The notes under the pieces were generated by a model that saw nothing but the letters and a program-made list of their open reading frames with translations, was not told where the DNA came from and did not search any database. The translations under genes were made by a program, and so were the position numbers. A DNA stretch of 64,000 nucleotides from contig JAYKYS010000001.1 of the NCBI GenBank assembly GCA_036924285.1, forward strand, positions 36,579,501 to 36,643,500. The letters are read 5' to 3'. Below, one piece after another: positions 12,752-24,252 of this stretch; position 1 is the stretch's first letter, and each line of letters starts with the position of its first letter. This DNA is from Asterella californica (lineage: Eukaryota; Streptophyta; Marchantiopsida; Marchantiales; Aytoniaceae).

Positions 12752-14340
12752 TTCACTAAGTTACGTTACCTCATGATAAGTACGCAATTCAAAATAGTAA
12801 AACTTCTAAAGACTACTAAGACTTTAAGAATATAACACACATTACTTGTTTTACTTTACTAAAATAAGAGATTTTTGTTCTTTAACTTTTCCAAGTGTTA
12901 ACTTTCCATATTATCCAGTAAGAACACGACAACAACCTAATATGTCTTTTGAGGAGCATCTTTAGATATTTGTGCATGACTTTCAGTCATGCATCCAATC
13001 AGCGATGGTCAACAAACTTACATACTTTTGAGAAACATATTTAGAGCTCCGCACTTGTCACATAGGGCCATAGTGAAACCTCTAATAGTTTCCTCAACTT
13101 AGTTATAACTATCTTAACTACTTATGCCTAGTTTTGATAACTCTATATTTGGATCTTTGAACTAGAGTAACCTATAAGATCGTTAACATCATACCTAACA
13201 AAATTTATATAAACAAACACACAAATGATGGAATACTTGTGGTATGAAGTTCCTTGTGGGTACCATTACTTCTGTTACTGTAAGTAAAGTCGATTGACAC
13301 TGCTGGATGTATATTTCTTCTACTGAATGTGTCGTCGTTTGTTGAACGTCTTATTCTATTTCAAGTTCGGTCGAATCTCCTTAAGCCTAATAAGGATAAA
13401 TCACAGCTCATTGTTGTGTCTCACAAAGTCAAGACTACTGAAGCTAGTGATAGTTCGGAGTCCAACAAATCACATATGCAATAATAAACTTTTTCAAGGT
13501 TAACTACCCCCAAGCTCTGAGTTTGAGGTACAATTATGGCTGAGCTGCCTCGTAGATCAAGTTGCTCAAGTAGATCCTCGTGTCGAGGCGTCAAAACTGC
13601 TCAAGGTGCGAGTTCAAAAATCAGAGGATGAAACAGTAGCACTAGATGTGATCGTGCAGTAAAGTTCATGCATGGACACAGAAAGTGACTATTTTGCATA
13701 GATCCAGAAGTGAGAGGAGACCATTTCATATCGACCTCTGCCAACGATCTTCATCTCTTTGACCGTGATGGATCCAGAGATACTTCGACTAACTATCATT
13801 CATTTCTCTTGTTTCCTGTTGTTGCAAGGATCAACATACACACATAATCATGTGTAGGTGTAGAGTAAATGTTTACAATGACGTGACATAATCATGTATA
13901 TGTGTCACGTTTAAGGAACCCTCTCGATTTTGAAAATTGAAACAATTACACAGTTCTCGCAGAAAGTAGTGGGAAGTCAGCAAGGAGTGGGTAGTTTTCA
14001 GATCATTTGGAACAGTCATCGAGATCCTGAGAAGAACTTGACTTTTCCACTGGAAACACTTGACTCTTGCATTGGAACAAAACTGAACGTTTGTGGATAC
14101 CGGAGCGTGGTGGAGTTGAATATACTGCGTTTGTGGCGTTCATCAACGGAGCGTGGCAGAGTTGAATATACTACGTCTGTGACATTCGTCAGTCACATAT
14201 CGAGGTGATGGATATCGAATGTTTTTTGGTGAAAAATCTTAGATATCATAGATATCTAAAATTGGGAATAACATATCAATCCAACAAATTTTGATACTCT
14301 GCATCTTACCATGCCGCGCGTTTCAGAAAAAAAACAGTTG
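12752..14340. other. Intergenic DNA without recognised genes
   Basis: Nothing here resembles a known family. A 46-bp unit beginning CGGAGCGTGG is tandemly duplicated at 14101-14146 and 14147-14192, with about 85% identity by eye. The open frame at 13930-14208 spans this duplication and has no recognisable domain. Upstream sequence of the decayed transposase probably begins somewhere in 14200-14340. Confidence 0.45.
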
Positions 14341-14358
14341 TTATGAAACATATAAGAG

Positions 14359-15632
14359 ATGCGTGTGATGTTAGCGTCCTCTAGTTCAGAAAGTTCTGAG
14401 AGTTCTGAAGAATTTGATGAGGGTGATAAGAGAGAAGACGATACGGAGTCAAGAAAGAAAAGATTACAAGAGAGTGCGTTCACAAGTTCTAGTGATGAAG
14501 ATGATGTGTTTGATTCAGATTTTGGTGAGGAATTTCTTGAGTTATATCAAATCCTGTGTATTTCACGACACTTGGAACGACATGATCATTTTACATTTTC
14601 AAAAAGCAAAGACTTTTCAAGAATTATTTTGAAAATCTTCCTCCTGATTCATTCAGACAGATTACTACAATGGATAGAAGGAGTTTTGCTAGATTGGTGA
14701 GTTTGACTGAAAGCCATCCTGTTTTTCAGAACCAAGCTCTCATTAAGCAAGCTCTAGTGTCATTACAACTTGCGGCTGCATTGGATAGATTGAGTCGCGA
14801 CGAAAATGGTGTTGCAATTAGAAGCTCTTTGTTTTTGTGAAGAATCTCTCACAGTATTATGGTTCTTTACACGAAGAGGATAATGAGAGCTCTTGAGTCC
14901 ACATTGCAAGGACTGATCCGGTGGTCAAAGTGTGAAGAGAGGAAGCTAATCTCCAATGCTTTTGCAACAAAAGGATTTCTGAGTTGTATCGGGTTGACAT
15001 ATGGTACGTTATTGTCTTTGTCGTAGAGACCTAGGTTCGACGAGAAAATGTATTATGACAAGAAGTGCAGCTCAAGTTGTTTGCTATCACATGAAAAGAA
15101 TTCACTTCTTAGTTACTGGTATGCTAGAAAGCTGTCAAGATATCACTTGCTTACGGAAGTCGGTGCTTGGTAAGCACATCAACAACGAAAGCTTTTTGTT
15201 TGGATAGGATCAGTATTTACTAGGTGATTCGGGTTATTCTTTGATGCGACATTTAATTCCTTTCTTTCAAATGCATGACTTCAATACATGTGTGCACATG
15301 CGAGAATAGCAGACAAACATTGTAGTGGGATCTTGAAGTCTCGTTGGCATTCTTTAAAAGGTATGCGAACACCATTAAAAGATATATTTAAGAGTCAATT
15401 TTAAGTTATGTGGGTTGGTTGTTGCGGTATTTTGCACAAGTTTTTGTTAAAATACAACGACGAGTGGATAGAAGAGGATGGAGAGCTAGTCATAGGCTCA
15501 GAGAGAGATGGTGAGGTACCTCACCATGAGAATGTGTCTAGTCAGATAACAGGAATTTGTCTTCGAAATAGAATGATGTCAATTTTTCTGCCACACAATA
15601 GAAATCCTGATAAGTTCTTATCCAAACCTTGA
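14359..15632 (+). pseudogene. Decayed PIF/Harbinger-type (HARBI1-like) transposase
   Basis: The reading is broken across frames. An acidic serine-rich start (SSSSESSESSEEFDEGD) is followed in another frame by a MDRRSFARLVSLTESHPVFQ segment and QLAAALDRLSR, which match the helical N-terminus of DDE_Tnp_4 transposases. Next come ALESTLQGLIRWSKCEERKL, then SCQDITCLRKSVLGKHINNE (the region of the second catalytic Asp), then GILKSRWHSLKGMRT and WVGCCGILHKFLL near the C-terminus. The first catalytic Asp position reads Tyr (GLTYGTL) and the usual Glu ahead of GILKSRW is not seen. With several stops and frameshifts this copy is inactive. Terminal inverted repeats were not identified. Family assignment rests on motif order recognised by eye. 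Confidence 0.68.
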
Positions 15633-15699
15633 TAAACTCTTTGTTCATCTGATAAAGTTATGCAACAAGTTATATGTTCACTTGAAATTCATGAAGAAT

Positions 15700-16180
15700 T
15701 GGTGTGTTGTGTAAATCATCTCTTATTAGTGCGAGAAGTCTCTATTTCGTCCTAGGTGTGTTGTGTTGTAAGTGTGATAGTGTGCTCAGTCGCTCTTCTT
15801 AATGCGACAAGTCTCTGTTCGTCTTGAGTGTGTTGTGTAAATCCTGTCTCTTTTTAGTGCGACAAGTCTTTTTTCGCCCTGGGTGTGTTTTGTTGTAAAT
15901 GCAATAGTGTGCTCAGTCACTCTGAGGGTTGTCTCTTCTTAGTGCGACAAGTCTCTATTTCGTCATGGATGTGTTGTGTTGTGTGCGAAAGTGTGCTCAG
16001 TCTCTCTGAAGGTTATCTCTTCTTAGTGTGACAAGTCTCCGTTTCACCCTGGGTGTGTTGTGTTGTAAGTGCGACTGTGTGCATAATCGCTTTGAGGGTT
16101 GTCTCTTCTTAGTGCAACAAGTCTCTATTTCTTCCTAAGTGTGTTCTGTTGTAAGTGCGATAGTGTGCTCAGTCATGACA
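15700..16180. repeat. Minisatellite, unit about 95-105 bp, roughly five to six copies
   Basis: The repeating core reads TTAGTGCGACAAGTCTCTAT, then TTTCGTCCTGGGTGTGTTGT, then a GTAAGTGCGATAGTGTGCTC segment and GGGTTGTCTCTTC. Copies begin near 15728, 15800 (short), 15857 (short), 15938, 16025 and 16110. Similarity is high but some units are shortened. The array lies directly after the transposase remnant. Confidence 0.75.
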
Positions 16181-18340
16181 ACATTGATCTTGTGTTTTGA
16201 GAGCTGTAGCTCTTACTACGTTCTTGTTACGTTCAGTGTGTTATGCATCCAGAACTATGAACATGCGTTATGCACCAGAAACACCTTCCAAAGAAAATTA
16301 TGTAGTTCACACAAAAGATAGGGTTTCTCATGAACTTTGCTTGTATACTTTTAGAAATTTCATATGTTGTAGGATGCTACAACATCTCCATACGATATCG
16401 ATTTCTGCTTTAGTCGTTTTATCCCAATACTTCTTCAAAGCGGAGAAGGGTTCTTGTCCAAATACTTGTTAATATTTATACTGCACGTAAGTGAGGGTTT
16501 CCATCGTACTATTTCCTCAAATTATCAACCAAGGCAAGAGGACATTCAAGCATTAATCATCTCCATTCATATCATTGCCATCATGAAGAAAAGAAGGAAC
16601 ATGAATAATTTGTGCTATTCTTTTCGAGAGAATCATCAATCATCTAACAATCTCGAGTACATAAGTTGAAAGAGTACATCCTAGAAAGATCTTTCAGATA
16701 TAGAATTAGCAGTGACAGCTTCTCTATGTGTCCTGAATCTCCCCACATGTTCTGTGCGAAAATCTTACATAGCTACAAAATTATCCACATTATTACATGA
16801 ATGAGAGTTTAACACTTATAATAAAGCGGAAGACATGTGAAAGAACCATAAGAATCTTTATCTATGAAATTTAGATTAAACAAATCTCAGCTAAACATGA
16901 TTGAAGGAAAGTGAACTTAAGAAATACGTACGGTGGCAAGTACTTCTTATTTTCCATGGATCGAAGGATGAGATTGCAATTGTTCAATGTGCGTGATGTC
17001 TATATCAGAACATGGAACTTGTTGCAGCATGCTGTCATAAACTCACGTACTCCTTTTCAATCCACATAGCACATATCTTTTCCTTGACATGTTTCGATCT
17101 TGTACCCTCTTTCTTTAGCACCTCGAAGTTCCATCTCATTACGACCAATTTTCACCATTAATCCATTCAAGTTAAAGATAAGTGTTTTCCTCCTAGCATC
17201 ACCTGGACCTATCTAGAGTCTAACATATCTGGTCTAACTACATTTTGCACCTTACTCACTACAGTGCGATCGACCATCGGATCGCATTGAAAGTCAGTGC
17301 GACCAAACTAGTGATCGCATTGGACAGTGCGATCTAAAACACTACACGCCAATAACTTGAAAGACATTTCAGTACGTACTGAACTATAGCTATAATCGCC
17401 TAACAACTTGAAAGACATTTGCGAAAGCAAAGAACCAAAAAAACATGAGAAATATTCACCCATATTTGTAGCATCATCAACACTTGTTGTCTCAAGACAT
17501 GAAACTTTTGATGGTTCAACAACTTGGTCTTCTCTCATGATACCAAAGTGTATCATAACATGAGTAAGTGTTATTGTCAAGAACGTCTCGATCGTCCCAC
17601 TCTTTTTGGATTCTCAAATGTGTCTTTGAAGATGCACAAGTTCTCTTTCTATGTTATCTATAATCAGTTATATCTAATCATAGTCTGTGTCTAACCCTTT
17701 GACTTTACTCTTCACATACCATGCCAATTGACCAATAATCGCTTTAGGTCTTCTCCTCGTCAAGAAAACTGCATTTAGACACTGAAATGCTACTCCTCAC
17801 TCGAGAAATGTGCATTCTCTTGCAAAATATCTTTTGCAAGAGATCTTATCATAATATGGAAACCAGTTCTCACTTTTGACATGTCTCATACAAGGAAGCA
17901 TTCCGACTCCATCAGAAGGAAGAATGAAAGTATCTTTGATCAAGTCTACGTTTAACACTACCTCTGTATTCCGATGGTTGCAGTGTGTATTTCAGAATCA
18001 TACGCGCGTAAGAAAAGCATTACATAGTGCAATCTTTAAATGCATATCACAAAAAATAACTCAATATGATAAACAAATGACAGAACAAACAATTACATAT
18101 TGCAGTAAAGACATAATGAGTCGACGCCAAATGACAATCAAACTGATAAAAATGCAACATATATACCATCGACTTGATCATGTTTGACAATCAAACATGA
18201 TAAACATGCAAACATCATATATCATCGACTGAATACACATGATCCGAAGTCTGAGTCTGAGTTATTTACTATCCAAACATCTTATACCTTCAATTGAAAC
18301 TAAAATGCAATAGTTTATAGTCAATATTTTTCTTACATCT
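16181..18340. other. Intergenic DNA, no supported gene
   Basis: Several short open frames exist but none has a recognisable domain or codon pattern. Around 17260-17330 the words GTGCGATC and GATCGCAT alternate, forming small inverted repeats. The tail may belong to the same decayed transposon as the flanking remnants. Confidence 0.45.
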
Positions 18341-18342
18341 AG

Positions 18343-18600
18343 CTATGTAAACTTGAATGATAACGCTATCAACAACCCAAGCTTGTCTACAGCATCTTCA
18401 TCTACGTCGTTCAATGCTCTTCGAATGTCTTTTTTGTCCATCCATGCCCATCTGATTCGTGATTTACTATCATCTTTTACACGAAAAGTGATAAGAAACG
18501 GTCTTTCTTCACTTCGTACTCGAGCGCTATCTTCTTCTCTGGCGTTACCCGCTTCTTGTACTGATTTCTTCTTAAGAGAAGCCATATTTGGTAAACACAA
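18343..18600 (-). CDS. Hypothetical basic/acidic ORF fragment
   Basis: An 80-residue frame starting MASLKKKSVQEAGNAREEDS at about 18585, followed by ERPFLITFRVKDDSKSRIRW and an acidic DVDEDAVDK end. The composition is protein-like and the length is more than expected in such AT-rich DNA. It may be the first exon of a transposon-borne gene, or the N-terminus of a partner of the Myb/SANT-like remnant at 19.86-20.86 kb. I do not recognise the family. Confidence 0.25.
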   Translation of the reverse strand: MCLPNMASLKKKSVQEAGNAREEDSARVRSEERPFLITFRVKDDSKSRIRWAWMDKKDIRRALNDVDEDAVDKLGLLIALSFKFT

Positions 18601-18879
18601 TAAAAACTTTCACGTATCTACGTATTGGATTAATAACACAAAATTACAGTGACGTGATGAGGAATCAAATCATGTTTCTAAAGATTCTCGACTAAGAGAT
18701 TAAGAGCTCTAATCCAAAATAATAGCGCGGTGAGATCAAATCAGATTTCTAAAGATTTTCGACGCACAAGAGAAAAACAAGAAGTAAAATCTTACAATCA
18801 GAGAGTTCGGACTACACTTAAGTCCATTATGATTTTTGACAAATTTTTACGAATTTTTGACAGATATTTATGATTACTT

Positions 18880-19195
18880 AGCACGAATGTGCGTGCAAAT
18901 GCGTTCAATGCCATTTTTACTTATAGAACTGAACACAAACGTGCGTGCAGTCGCACTGAATGCAATTTCTCTCATTTGCATTGAGCGTGAATGTGCGTGC
19001 AAACGCACTAAATGCGATTTCTACTTACCTGAGCATAAATGTACGTGTAATCACACTTAGTGCTATTTCTCTCATTCGCACTAAGCATAAATGTGCGTGC
19101 AATCGCACTAGACTGCACATTTGTGCTAGATGTGATTTGCACTTGTTCAATGTGATTTCTGCAGTCGCACTTACTATGAATCTAGGTGCAGTCAG
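18880..19195. repeat. Minisatellite, unit about 60-64 bp, about five diverged copies
   Basis: The unit alternates AAATGTGCGTGCAATCGCAC with a TAAATGCGATTTCTCTCATT-type half. CGCAC and GTGCG words recur about every 30 bp, making the array rich in small inverted repeats. Copies start near 18886, 18938, 18989, 19034 and 19085. Confidence 0.7.
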
Positions 19196-19384
19196 ATGGA
19201 GCCTAAACTCAAATTGCAATTTCTGATATGTGAGATCATTATAAACTCGTGCCTTCAACCTACTAACAACGATTTCAACCAACTAACAACAATCAGTGAA
19301 GTTACAACCAACTGAAACACAACGCACCTCGAATGACTCTTCGTAGACGAAAGGACTTCTCGTATTGAAACCGCTGCTTGTTAC

Positions 19385-19650
19385 TTGCGATACTCCGTCG
19401 CGAATGAACTTCGTGTTCTTACTGCATCTCACTCCCTCGGAACAGGAGTACATTCGAACTTGAGCTTCACAAGGTGCACCTCACTCTTTGTGAACATGAG
19501 TACCCTTGAAGTTGAGCTTCACATGTCTTGTCTCACTCCTGTGAACAAGAGCTTCACAGTTCCTATAATACTGAGACTCACTCGCTATGAACACAAGCTT
19601 CACAAGGTTTGTAACACCTCTCTAACTTCGAGTTGCACCTCACTCTCATC
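19385..19650. repeat. Degenerate tandem repeat, about 45-55 bp unit
   Basis: The words GAGCTTCACA, CTCACTC and TGTGAACA recur five times in the same order (near 19462, 19520, 19548, 19585 and 19625). The copies are strongly diverged. Confidence 0.45.
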
Positions 19651-20222
19651 TTGGAGAGGAAGCCGCGTTCAGTTTCGTCTTCCCCAATCAACTATACACA
19701 ATACGCACAAAGATATGACTTAAGTGGCAAAGAAGATAAATCTTCCAAGGCAGAAATCTCAAGATTTAGTCCTCCCACATGTATCTACAGTGATGATATG
19801 GAACTTGTGAATATGACAGCCCATAATTGAATCATAAACTTTACTTTGTTTCAAAAATTTACATATTATCGAGCTTCTCGATATCTTTAATCTCCTCAAA
19901 AGACTTACCAGCTTTATGTAATTCAACAAACAAAGAGAAATGTCTATTCCTACTCTCCTCTTTCTCGTGACTCTCTCTAACTCTCTTTTTTTCCTCCAAT
20001 GTAGCCATATGATATTCAACGAATACTTTCCTATACTGCACCTTCTCTAGGATACTCTGTATAAATTTAACACTCCTACTTTCACATTCTTGGTGGATCT
20101 GACTCTGAGATTTCTAGATGTTTCTACGGATCAGAGATGTATCAATAACAGCTCCGTGACTTGTTCACCATGTCTTCTTCTTCTTCCTCATCGTTATTTA
20201 TCATCAGCAATCAGACTCATGT

Positions 20223-20268
20223 CCTCTTCTTCTTCCTCATCTGATCAACGATGAGGAAGAAGAAGAGG
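20223..20268. repeat. Perfect 19-bp inverted repeat, 8-nt loop
   Basis: The arms 20223-20241 (CCTCTTCTTCTTCCTCATC) and 20250-20268 are exact complements. They lie in the acidic-codon part of the Myb/SANT-like remnant. Confidence 0.85.
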
Positions 20269-20334
20269 AAGTAAGGAGGAGTAAGTAACGATGAGGAAGA
20301 ACGAAGTATGAAACTTACGAAGTATGAACTTCGT

Positions 20335-20423
20335 AATCAAACTTACGAAGAAGACATGAGTCTGATTTCTGAAGAAAGGATCTCTTCAGCAATCAGACTC
20401 ATGTCTTCTTCGTAAGTTTGATT
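20335..20423. repeat. Long hairpin: 33-bp perfect stem plus 7-bp inner stem
   Basis: The arms 20335-20367 and 20391-20423 are exact complements over 33 bp (AATCAAACTTACGAAGAAGA onward). After one mismatch, CTGAAGA pairs with TCTTCAG around a 7-nt loop. The AATCAGACTCATGTC word of the right arm also occurs at about 20209-20223, linking this hairpin with the one just upstream. Confidence 0.9.
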
Positions 20424-20862
20424 TCCACATGCTTTATATCTACACTATGAGATATCCATGTCGTCATCGTCATCTTCGTCATAACGAGGGAGCGTATTCT
20501 CAAGATCATATTGAGGGACCGTATTCTCAAGATCATACTGAGGAAGAGTATTCTCTGCTTGAATTGAGAATCATATCCTAGTAATTCTTCTCCGGATGGT
20601 ACTCCAAACAAACTTACAGCAGGAGGATCAATGTTGGTTTGATTATCAAACATTGCGTTCATCCTATATGAGAATATTGCCGTTCAACTTGTCCTTAATG
20701 TCAAACCAGTCAGCGTTTCTTCCTCTGTAAGTCCACCTCCTGTGGCATCTAGAATTTCCTTAGCTTTCTTGTACATGTCAACGTATTGATCTAAATGTTT
20801 TCTCAACTCAACACTGGTGACAACAAGAAATCATTCTTCTCATAAGTTGAGTAGCCATGATC

Positions 20863-22016
20863 TCGAAAGTAGTTGCTTTGCTGAGACACTTTCCAACATC
20901 GACTTTAGTTTTTTGTCTCGTCCATGTAGTGCTACAAATTTTTCTTCTCTTCGATATACGCCACAATTTTCTCATAATCTTTGAGATTCAAATGAATGTG
21001 CACTTTCTTCATCGCTTCAAGATCTTTAGGAGCCATTGCAGTAATGCATTGTGTTCTCTTCTGTATATGTTTTATTTATCCTTCAGCGTTTATCATCTAC
21101 TCTTGTATTTTGGTTAACTCTTCTTTTCTCCACCAATAGTCCTAACAATATCACTTGACACTCATCCAATATATACAAGTATAACTTATAGTTATCGACA
21201 CCTAAAATACACAACTATATCAACTTCACCTCTTAACCCAAATAAGAGATATATATTTGTCGAGTATAGCTGGACATACAAATATTCCTCTATTCTTTTT
21301 CCAAGTAAAAGATAGCAATAAGAAAAAAATTGTAGCTAAGGGTCATTTAGCATATAGCATCCTCTTTCTCTCAGTGATTTCATTTGATAGCTATCCCTTG
21401 AAATACGGTTGAAGTCGCACCCATCGTAATCCTCCTTAATAGGGTTGACATGTAGTTTCATCTTAGTTGTGTGTGAATGGTCCAATGATCTGAATTCCAA
21501 ACGTTAAAAGATAAAGTGCATATTGGTTCTATGTCTTTCCTTTTGTTCTTATTTTCTTCTTTTATTACTTCCAAGTTATGTATATTTGTCACAACAAACT
21601 CATTTTTGATGATTGAAGTTCTTGGACTATAATGCATACTAGAATTTACAAGTTGATATACTAAGAACTATATTCTGATCATATCGCTAGTTACCACATG
21701 GTTCCTCTTTCGCATTTCTCATAATCTTAAACTATATAATTTTATTATCACGATCTTATTTTCTCAGTTCAGCTAAACTCAGCGAGATCTACAACATGGT
21801 ATGCTTTGTTTTTTGTTTCTAAAAAACTTCATCTTTTCAGCTCTGCTTTAGTTTACCTATAACTCAGCTTACCCAAGACACAACACAACAACAGACTTTC
21901 ATTACCTGAGGTGCAACTTAACCTCAAGTGTAGCTTACATATAGTGTAGCTTATCAAAGAAAGGGCTAACTTGCTCCACATCTTCACACATTAACCTTCC
22001 ACACTACAAAACCAAC
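20863..22016. other. AT-rich intergenic DNA, nothing recognised
   Basis: No gene, tRNA or repeat structure stands out. Short open frames (for example 20857-21117, plus) are leucine/phenylalanine-rich and resemble random AT-rich translation. Confidence 0.5.
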
Positions 22017-22145
22017 TCTTCAACTCGTCAACGTATCAATGAGATCAAAATGCTCATCTTGAACGATGAGCATTTGTCTGGTATCGTTGATCGGAGGATG
22101 AGAAAACCACAAAGGAGATGTGAAAGTATTGTTGGCGAACTACTT
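22017..22145 (+). repeat. Coding-like dispersed repeat, copy 2 (internally deleted)
   Basis: This shares CTTCAACTCGTC, AACGTATCAA and ATCAAAATGCTCATCTTGA with 12036-12110, then jumps to the ATCGTTGAT and GGAGGATG part. It ends about 30 bp before an LTR fragment of the gypsy B family. Confidence 0.5.
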
Positions 22146-22175
22146 TTTATGTGACTTTTATTTTTAACTATTCGA

Positions 22176-22238
22176 GGTACACCACACATACACATAACAC
22201 ATGAACGATGTCATACACATACACAAGTGTACCACAAT
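22176..22238 (-). mobile_element. Truncated 3' LTR fragment of gypsy copy A
   Basis: On the minus strand this starts TGTGGTACACTTGTGTATGT directly after the polypurine tract TTAGGGGGGCGAT (22239-22251). It is part of the 106-bp X subrepeat, cut off at about 22176. Confidence 0.65.
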
Positions 22239-24252
22239 CGCCCCCCTAACTGATGGTTAGATCTCTCTAACTCCAGATAGCTCCATATCTTAATTACGTG
22301 ATATACACATTCATGGGTGCAAGGATCAAGAGGTCAGGTGCTACATCGCCCCATCATTAGTCATCTGTCTGCAATCCATACCACGCAAAGATCTAATCGA
22401 CTATCCATGCTATATATATCGAGGATAAACCCACCGTCCAGTCAGAATGACATTGAGAGGTGGAGTCAAACATGACTTATGCTAACCTCTCGAACAACCA
22501 TCACACACCAACATACGAACTGCTCCACCAACAGACCCACACAACATACACCTCAAGCCCACACGTACAACTACTAAGCTTGGATCAACGACCTCATCGA
22601 TGTTGGGAAGATGACATGGTGCGCAATTACGCACATGGTCCTTCCAAACAACACCATCATGGCCTTATAACATGAGTACTCCAGAAGGTAACACCTCACG
22701 CACTCGTAAAATAGTGCACCTTGCGGTCACATTCAACGTCGTCGTTGCAGTCTGTTGTAGATATATATAATCGTCAAGATGAAACTTGCGAATTGATGAT
22801 CGACAACCTCCTCCTCGAATAGTGGCATATCGCAAGGTGTCTCTATGCTGAGAAATCGCTAGGTTCTCAAAAGTCATAGGCATAACTCTCCAAAATTTCT
22901 CTGCTCATTGAGAACATGCGTTCACTCACATATCCGGGTCATCAAGGTTCAGCACCTCAGCAAAATCACGACGAATGACCGAAGATAGATCTGGATCTCG
23001 GCCATACAATAGAAAATACGGTGAGAAGGAAGCCAAAGACGCTTGTCGATTGAAACGATAGTCCATAGCCAACCATGGTAACTATACATCCCAATCTCCC
23101 AAGTGGCCCTTCTGCAAGCCATACTTGCGCAATCCTCTCTTCACCGTCTGACTATTCTCTCCGTCAAACCATCCACCTCAAGATGATCCCGAGCTGTAGT
23201 ACGATGATCAATCAGCGCCTGATCACACAAGGTCTGAAACTCATCAAGGAATTCTGTACCTTGGTCTGTCAGCACTTAAGCTGGTGCTCCAAAACGACCC
23301 AACACTCGATCTAAGAACACATACGTCGTTCTTTCACTCGCCTTGTTCAGTAATACCACCAACTCAATCCACTTGGGGAAGTGCTCCACCATCACCAACA
23401 CGTACCGGTAGTGACGTACGATCAATGATAAAGATCTCACAAAATCCAAACTCCAACGATAATCCAACCTCATAATTGATAAGGGGTGTAACTGTGGAGT
23501 AGGAGCATTAAACGATGCTCATACTCGATCACAAACCACATATCTTGCGACAAACTGCTACACATCGACGTGCATACCACGCCACCAATATTGTCCTTGG
23601 AGTAAGCTATGCGTACGCTTCACTCCAAATTGTCCTAGCTCCTCATGGGCATGTCGTACTTACTGTGTCCTCTAAGATGGATATGACACTGTCTGGACTC
23701 TCTCATCATCTCACACTCGAAGTACATGTCGTCTTTCTCGTCAAAATCTCTTCGCTCGTTGAAGAACACGATCTCACTCCTTGACACTTACTGTGTCTAC
23801 CATCATGTCAGTACGTAGATACTCCATTACGGTCACATCGTCGTGGATATCTCGCTGGTCTGGAACACCATCTCCACCTTCAAGATCTAGAGACTCATCA
23901 TCTACTCTCTGATCAAAGAAAGATACGACCTGATCCTCCATACTAGAGTTCATGGTCAACACACAAAGAAAGGTAGATGCATGCTGCCTTGACACTATCT
24001 CTTCATCAACCTCGTCATGTCATCGAGTCCCAGTCTGATCCTGCTGACTCGTGCATGGGTTGCGATTCAACCCATCAGCATCTAGGTTTGCAACTCCAGG
24101 TCTATGCACTACCTGGAAGTTATATTCCTGTAAGATAAGAGCCCATCGTGCAAGCTTCCCTGTAAGCTTGTCAGACTTCATCAACCACTTGAGGGGCTGG
24201 TGATCAGTGATGAGAGTAAAAGAGTTCTCAAACAAATAACATCGGAAGTGTG
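22239..24252 (-). pseudogene. Ty3/gypsy copy A: truncated RNase H, integrase and pol tail
   Basis: Minus strand. The RNase H fragment HFRCYLFENSFTLITDHQPL (about 24247) is followed by GKLARWALILQEYNFQVVHR, an acidic linker with CTSQQDQTG, integrase pieces (VLVMVEHFPKWIELV near 23390) and an SH3-like C-terminal segment near 22720. The order ends in a polypurine tract. It aligns along its whole length with 24755-26770 of copy B at roughly 90% identity by eye. It begins abruptly at the LTR edge (24253), so gag, protease, methyltransferase and RT are missing. Many stops and frameshifts. Confidence 0.8.

Larger units (their letters stand above)
19858..20862 (-). pseudogene. Decayed Myb/SANT-like transposon partner protein
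   Basis: Minus-strand fragments read HLDQYVDMYKKAKEILDATG, then GGLTEEETLTGLTL, then MNAMFDNQTNIDPPAVSLFG, an acidic repeat region, and finally a charged helix (EYHMATLEEKKRVRESHEKE to FVELHKAGKSFEEIKDIEKL) ending at a stop near 19859. The order of a YKKAK...TGGGLTEEE helix, an NP-type linker, an acidic stretch and a charged C-terminal coil is that of the DNA-binding ORF that accompanies PIF/Harbinger-like elements. Stops, a frameshift and inverted duplications in the acidic part show decay. The transposase remnant 5 kb away may or may not be from the same element. Confidence 0.45.

Noticed and set aside
15700..16180. CRISPR-like array
   Set aside because: Units are tandem without unique spacers, and this is eukaryotic DNA.
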